Origin: an uncultured beta proteobacterium
GTDB lineage: Bacteria > Pseudomonadota > Gammaproteobacteria > Burkholderiales > Burkholderiaceae
DNA length: 8,670 nt
Direction: 5' to 3'
NCBI GenBank assembly: GCA_903845455.1
Contig: CAIMXN010000029.1
Coordinates: forward strand, 1 to 8,670
This document shows, in pieces, positions 5,132 through 8,670 of the stretch (position 1 is its first letter; each line of letters begins with the position of its first letter). The notes beneath the pieces were generated by a model. That model ran no database searches. It was not told where the DNA came from and worked only from the letters and a program-made list of their open reading frames with translations. Both the position numbers and the translations under genes were made by a program.

Positions 5132-6547
5132 TTAGCAATCGTAACTATGTAAACGTTCTGGAATCTGGACATGATTCCAACCCAGTTGGTCTCGGATGTC
5201 TGTCGCAAAGGCATTGGCTGCTTTAGGCTCTCCGTGGACCACAAAGACTGATTGAGGCGCCTTCTTAAACCCCCTTAACCAGTCCAGCAGACCTGCTTTA
5301 TCGGCATGCGCTGATAAACCACCAATGGTATGGATTGAAGCCTTGACTATGACTTCCTCACCGAATAAGCGGACCATCGGGACTTTATCCACTAAGCGCC
5401 GTCCAAGACTGCCATAAGCCTGAAAGCCAGTAATGAGGATGGCATTTTGGGCATAGGGAAGATTATTGGCCAGGTGATGAACAATCCGACCCGCATCACA
5501 CATACCACTTGCAGAAATAATGATCGCCCCACCCTTAATCTTGTTAAGTGATTTTGATTCTTCTACATCAGCAATAAAACGCAGCGCCACAGCCTCTGGA
5601 TGATTTTTAAACCACTCAAAGGTAGCCTGTGACTCGCGATCAAGCTGAGAAAAGAAATGATGCGTTAGATGCGTAGCAGCAGTTGCCATTGGCGAATCTA
5701 CCCAAATACTTAAATGTGGCAACAGACCTTTGCGAACCAAATCAATCAACAGAAATAAAACTTCTTGGGTGCGGCCCACAGCGAAAGCAGGAATAACAAC
5801 ATTTCCATGACCCCGCATGGTAGAGGAAATCACTTCCACTAATTCTGTTTCTGTTTCCTGCAAACTGCGATGCAGGCGATCACCATAGGTTGATTCAATC
5901 AGCAATACATCTGCTTGGCTGATCACATCTGGGTCAGGCATCAAGACCCTACCCTTCATGCCGATATCGCCAGAAAACACACAGCGCTTGTTGCGAGAAT
6001 CGGTTTCTTGGATATTTAATATCGCAATCGCCGAACCCAAAATATGTCCTGCATTACGAAACTCGAGATCAATCCCTGCACAAGGTTCAGCGACTTGACC
6101 ATACTCCAGCACTTCAAACTGGTTCAGAGTCATTTCAACTTCTTCCCTACTGTAAAGTGCTACAGGGATTTCACCGCGCCACTTGCCAGCCTTCTGTTTT
6201 CGCTCTGCCCTTTCAACATCTGCAAATTGCAAATGAGCACTGTCGGGCAACAAAATTTTAAGCAGTTCAAAAGTAGCACTAGTGCAATAGATTGGGCCAG
6301 TAAATCCCTGGGCACATAAGCGGGGTAGCAAGCCACTATGATCAATATGGGCGTGCGTTAAAACGATAAAATCAATTTCTTTTGGAGAAAAAGGCAATGG
6401 CTCTAGATTTTTCAGGCTAGCCTCATGACCCCCCTGAAACATCCCATAATCCACCATGAAACGCCGATTACGACCGCCGATAGAAGCCTGAACCGAATGC
6501 CTAGAGCCCGTAACCTCACCCGCTGCACCGAAAAATTGAATCTTCAT
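5132..6547 (-). CDS. Metallo-beta-lactamase fold / beta-CASP RNase (CPSF-73/YSH1-like)
   Basis: This 471-residue cytosolic zinc-dependent hydrolase belongs to the beta-CASP family, whose members cleave or trim RNA (some relatives act on DNA). The active-site motifs appear in order: HAHIDH at 65-70; GHILGSA at 167-173 (H168); FSGDIG at 191-196 (D194); the beta-CASP ESTYGDR at 218-224 (E218 area); VIPAFAVGRTQE at 251-262; SASGMCDAGRIVHHL at 345-359; and the RMMBL end TIGGLSAHADKAGL at 407-420 (H414) followed by VFVVHGE at 435-441. Full length, with no catalytic residue obviously missing. The enzyme is of the CPSF-73-like type rather than RNase J, which is longer. It stands alone on the minus strand, divergent from nnrD (57 bp). 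AAGGGG lies 14 nt before the ATG, which is long, and a two-codon ORF (ATG CTT TAG) sits between them. Substrates in this organism cannot be inferred. Confidence 0.94.
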   Translation of the reverse strand: MKIQFFGAAGEVTGSRHSVQASIGGRNRRFMVDYGMFQGGHEASLKNLEPLPFSPKEIDFIVLTHAHIDHSGLLPRLCAQGFTGPIYCTSATFELLKILLPDSAHLQFADVERAERKQKAGKWRGEIPVALYSREEVEMTLNQFEVLEYGQVAEPCAGIDLEFRNAGHILGSAIAILNIQETDSRNKRCVFSGDIGMKGRVLMPDPDVISQADVLLIESTYGDRLHRSLQETETELVEVISSTMRGHGNVVIPAFAVGRTQEVLFLLIDLVRKGLLPHLSIWVDSPMATAATHLTHHFFSQLDRESQATFEWFKNHPEAVALRFIADVEESKSLNKIKGGAIIISASGMCDAGRIVHHLANNLPYAQNAILITGFQAYGSLGRRLVDKVPMVRLFGEEVIVKASIHTIGGLSAHADKAGLLDWLRGFKKAPQSVFVVHGEPKAANAFATDIRDQLGWNHVQIPERLHSYDC

Positions 6548-6604
6548 GCCTAAAGCATACTCCCCTTAAAATACCCATACCATCGAAAAAAGTGACCAAT
6601 AGGG

Positions 6605-7498
6605 ATGACTCCACCAACCGCAGAACCGAGTGTACTTGCATCGCTGGCTCTGATTCAACATTTAAAACGCAGCCCAGCAGAACATAAAGGTGATGCTGGA
6701 AAAGTCATCCTCATTGGTGGTGCACCTGGCATGGCGGGTGCTCTTGTGCTCGCAGGAAATGCGGCCCTACATTTAGGTGCCGGCTGGACGATTCTAGAAA
6801 TGCTCGATGCCTCCTCTACGCAAGCGCTCATAGAGCTTCCGGAGTTGATGGTGAGACTAGCAAGCCCTGATCCAGTAGAGCGCTTAGTGAAAAGCAATCC
6901 AGACCTCATCGCTATTGGACCAGGTTTGGGAGATTCGCTGATGGCACAGAAATGGCTTGAGGCCAGCTTGTCATACCCTAATATTCCCTTAGTGATAGAT
7001 GCTGATGCACTAAACCTGATTGCCGATAACAAAGATTTTCTGATAGCACTACAAAAGCGCAATGTCGATTTTCCAGGTCTTAGTGTCATTACGCCCCACC
7101 CTGGTGAGGCAGCTCGACTTCTTAAAATATCCAGCGCACAAGTTCAAGGCGATCGTCTGGGGACTTTAAATAACTTAGTGAAATTAACTGGCTCAATTGT
7201 GGTTCTGAAAGGACAGCATACTTTACTGGCATCACCCCAAGACTCCAGTGTTCAATGCAATCAAGGTAACCCAGGCATGGGCATAGGCGGCATGGGTGAC
7301 GTGCTCACAGGAAGTATTGCTGCCATTGCTGTACAAGGCATTCGACATCAGTTAAATTTATGGTCATCTACTTGCATTGCTGTTGAGCTGCATGCGTCGG
7401 CAGCAGATAGCCTAATGAATAAAGGGGTTGGTCCTATTGGACTCACACCATCGGAGACCATTCTAGAAATGCGTAGTCTGCTTAATAGTTTTCTATAA
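6605..7498 (+). CDS. nnrD: ADP/ATP-dependent NAD(P)H-hydrate dehydratase (stand-alone)
   Basis: This 297-residue ribokinase-fold enzyme repairs damaged cofactor by dehydrating the S-form of hydrated NADH/NADPH (NADHX/NADPHX) at the expense of ADP or ATP. Motifs in order: HKGDAGKVILIGGAPGMAGALVLA (27-50), LIAIGPGLGD (101-110), VIDADALNLI (130-139), VITPHPGEAARLL (161-173), VVLKGQHTLL (199-208) and NPGMGIGGMGDVLTG (222-236) with D232 as catalytic base. Ile227 occupies a place where Thr, Ser or Ala is usual. The NnrE epimerase domain often fused at the N-terminus is absent, so the epimerase should be encoded elsewhere. The start is constrained by an in-frame TGA at 6593-6595, and 6605 is the only sensible ATG. 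AGGG directly abuts the start codon, too near for a standard Shine-Dalgarno. It is followed after 6 bp by the EamA gene, probably in one transcript. Confidence 0.94.
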   Translation: MTPPTAEPSVLASLALIQHLKRSPAEHKGDAGKVILIGGAPGMAGALVLAGNAALHLGAGWTILEMLDASSTQALIELPELMVRLASPDPVERLVKSNPDLIAIGPGLGDSLMAQKWLEASLSYPNIPLVIDADALNLIADNKDFLIALQKRNVDFPGLSVITPHPGEAARLLKISSAQVQGDRLGTLNNLVKLTGSIVVLKGQHTLLASPQDSSVQCNQGNPGMGIGGMGDVLTGSIAAIAVQGIRHQLNLWSSTCIAVELHASAADSLMNKGVGPIGLTPSETILEMRSLLNSFL

Positions 7499-7504
7499 CT
7501 ACCT

Positions 7505-8482
7505 ATGCACGCAAGCACAATCGCAGTCCAACGAAAACGTTATCTCTACGGCATCCTGATGGCCGGACTAGGAGCCATTCTATTTTCAGGAAAAGCTATT
7601 CTGATTAAGCTTGCTTTTACTTATGGCGCCAACGCAGAAACCCTCTTAGCCCTTCGCATGTTGATGGCCTTGCCTTTATTTTGGCTCATCTATTGGTGGC
7701 AATCACGCAAACAAAAAATGACACCCATTAGTTGGCTAGACTGCGGAAAAATTTTTACACTTGGATTTTTAGGTTATTTTCTATCCAGCTATTTAGATTT
7801 TTTAGGCTTGCAATATATTTCCGTAGGCCTTGAGCGTATTGTTTTATATCTCACACCAACCTTTGTATTGCTGATTTCTTTTTTTGTTTTGCATAAAGCC
7901 ATTTCACGCTTACAGTGGACAGCTTTAATCGTTGGCTATCTTGGCGTGATAACAGTGTTTTTTCAAGATACTCATTCTACCGGGAGTGCAGCATGGCTTG
8001 GCATGCTGCTGGTATTTGGCAGCGCCTGTTCTTATGCCGCATACATGATTGTTTCTGGTGAAATGGTGAGTCGTATCGGCAGTATTCGCTTAGTAGTCTA
8101 TGCCAGCACCTCTTCAGCATTGTTTAGTGGCCTGCAAGCTCTTGCTTATAGACCTGCCGATCTTCTGGAGCAAATCCCACAAATTTATTGGCTTAGTCTT
8201 GTGAATGCCAGTGTTTGTACGGTAATTCCCATGTTACTCATCATGATTGCCATTCATCGCATTGGGTCCCCACTAGTTGCACAAGCAGGCATTCTTGGGC
8301 CCGCCTCTACCATCTTTATGGGATGGGCCGTTCTGTCGGAACCCATCACTTGGCTACAAATTGGCGGCATGACTCTGGTCATGGGTGCTATGTGGCTATT
8401 GGTACACAATGATTCCCAAAAACAAAAACCACTGGAATCCATGAACCCCAATGGTTTTGATGGCAAAGACTTACTCGGCTAG
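7505..8482 (+). CDS. EamA/DMT-superfamily transporter (10-TM)
   Basis: This is a 325-residue inner-membrane protein with two EamA repeats, at about residues 15-152 and 163-300, giving ten predicted helices. The first repeat opens with YGILMAGLGAILFSGKAILIKLA, has RMLMALPLFWLIYWW as the next helix, then FLGYFLSSYLDFLGLQYISVGLERIVLYLTPTFVLL, which is characteristic of the family. The second repeat ends with LVAQAGILGPASTIFMGWAVLSEPITWLQIGGMTLVMGAMWLL, holding the conserved Glu-Pro of the ninth helix region. DMT proteins export or import metabolites such as amino acids or nucleobase-related compounds; no substrate can be assigned. The start at 7505 has no Shine-Dalgarno and lies 6 bp after nnrD, so translation is probably coupled. 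ATG 7559 (Met19) would cut into the first helix and is less likely. The last 22 residues are a polar, non-family tail. Its stop overlaps a 5-bp stem (TCGGC/GCCGA, 8475-8489) without a T-run. Confidence 0.93.
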   Translation: MHASTIAVQRKRYLYGILMAGLGAILFSGKAILIKLAFTYGANAETLLALRMLMALPLFWLIYWWQSRKQKMTPISWLDCGKIFTLGFLGYFLSSYLDFLGLQYISVGLERIVLYLTPTFVLLISFFVLHKAISRLQWTALIVGYLGVITVFFQDTHSTGSAAWLGMLLVFGSACSYAAYMIVSGEMVSRIGSIRLVVYASTSSALFSGLQALAYRPADLLEQIPQIYWLSLVNASVCTVIPMLLIMIAIHRIGSPLVAQAGILGPASTIFMGWAVLSEPITWLQIGGMTLVMGAMWLLVHNDSQKQKPLESMNPNGFDGKDLLG

Positions 8483-8502
8483 GCGCCGAATAAAAGACCT
8501 TA

Positions 8503-8670
8503 CTACTGTGCTGCTTCAGCCGCAGCTGCCTTTTTTGCTTTCTTCTTCGATTTTTTCTTGGCTTTCTTAGTTTCTTTCTTCGCTTTTTTCTCTGCGGCTT
8601 TATCAGACTTAGCAGCTGGAGCCGAATCTGGAGTGACTGCAGGAGCAGCCACTGGAGCTGAAACTGGCGA
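8503..8670 (-). CDS. C-terminal end of a Lys/Ala-rich protein (5' part outside window)
   Basis: The minus strand is open from the right edge to a TAG at 8503-8505, followed directly by a second in-frame stop, TAA (8500-8502). The 55 residues read as an Ala/Pro/Val-rich stretch (SPVSAPVAAPAVTPDSAPAA), then a strongly cationic region made of KKxKK-like units (AEKKAKKETKKAKKKSKKKAKK), ending in AAAAEAAQ. This resembles histone-H1-like or nucleic-acid-binding tails, and also the low-complexity ends of some small secreted proteins. The folded part, if any, is beyond the edge, so the function is unknown. The frame is supported by consistent Ala/Lys/Pro use over its whole length and by the tandem stop. 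It converges on the EamA gene with 20 bp between stops. Some risk remains that this is a composition-driven open frame. Confidence 0.62.
   Translation of the reverse strand, partial: SPVSAPVAAPAVTPDSAPAAKSDKAAEKKAKKETKKAKKKSKKKAKKAAAAEAAQ

Noticed and set aside
6655..7089. Minus-strand open frame of 144 codons opposite nnrD
   Set aside because: The plus strand here encodes conserved NnrD motifs throughout. The antisense product is Ser/Ala/Pro-rich, as expected for a mirror of such codons.
8475..8489. TCGGC/GCCGA hairpin as a terminator for the EamA gene
   Set aside because: The stem is only 5 bp, overlaps the stop codon, and has no T-run on either strand.
1..8670. Defence island, prophage, mobile element or CRISPR locus
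   Set aside because: No transposase, integrase, phage structural, nuclease-helicase or direct-repeat array was seen. The beta-CASP protein has standard housekeeping-type motifs and no defence partners.

Overview
The window reads as ordinary, gene-dense chromosome from a betaproteobacterium of the Burkholderiales, most like a small-genome freshwater lineage such as Polynucleobacter. This assignment is inference. It rests on a Bug-type tricarboxylate-transporter receptor (a family greatly expanded in Burkholderiales), base composition that looks to be in the mid-40s % GC by eye, very short intergenic gaps, and many housekeeping or accessory genes standing alone without partners. No phage, transposon, integron, CRISPR array, tRNA or rRNA was seen.

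Layout. Positions 1-449 (minus) hold the 5' part of a periplasmic Bug receptor, cut by the window edge. A TerC-family membrane protein (508-1299, plus) is divergent from it. TerC converges on and overlaps by 33 bp a minus-strand cluster that is transcribed in the order LOG-family nucleotide phosphoribohydrolase (3028-3885), ion-channel-like membrane protein (2488-3003), YhiN/HI0933-type flavoprotein (1267-2484). The 174-bp region 3886-4059 separates this cluster from a divergent small membrane-anchored Ala/Pro-rich protein (4060-4263), and contains a two-turn inverted repeat that looks like an operator. The small gene ends at a strong intrinsic terminator. Only 13 bp after its T-run starts an orphan family-3 solute-binding protein (4320-5126, plus). 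Tail-to-tail with it (5-bp gap) lies a metallo-beta-lactamase/beta-CASP nuclease (5132-6547, minus). A 57-bp divergent gap leads to a plus-strand pair: the stand-alone NAD(P)HX dehydratase nnrD (6605-7498) and an EamA/DMT-family transporter (7505-8482). A minus-strand gene with a Lys/Ala-rich C-terminus enters from the right edge (8503-8670).

The genes do not form one pathway. Two units look co-transcribed: LOG-channel-YhiN, and nnrD-EamA. Both combine nucleotide or cofactor housekeeping with membrane proteins. The two periplasmic binding proteins are orphans with no permease in view. I did not find a convincing undescribed multi-gene system. The points most worth a second look are the channel-like protein whose selectivity filter departs from TxGYG, the inverted repeat at 3923-3950, the terminator set almost on top of the next start codon, and the tiny leader ORFs before the LOG and beta-CASP genes.
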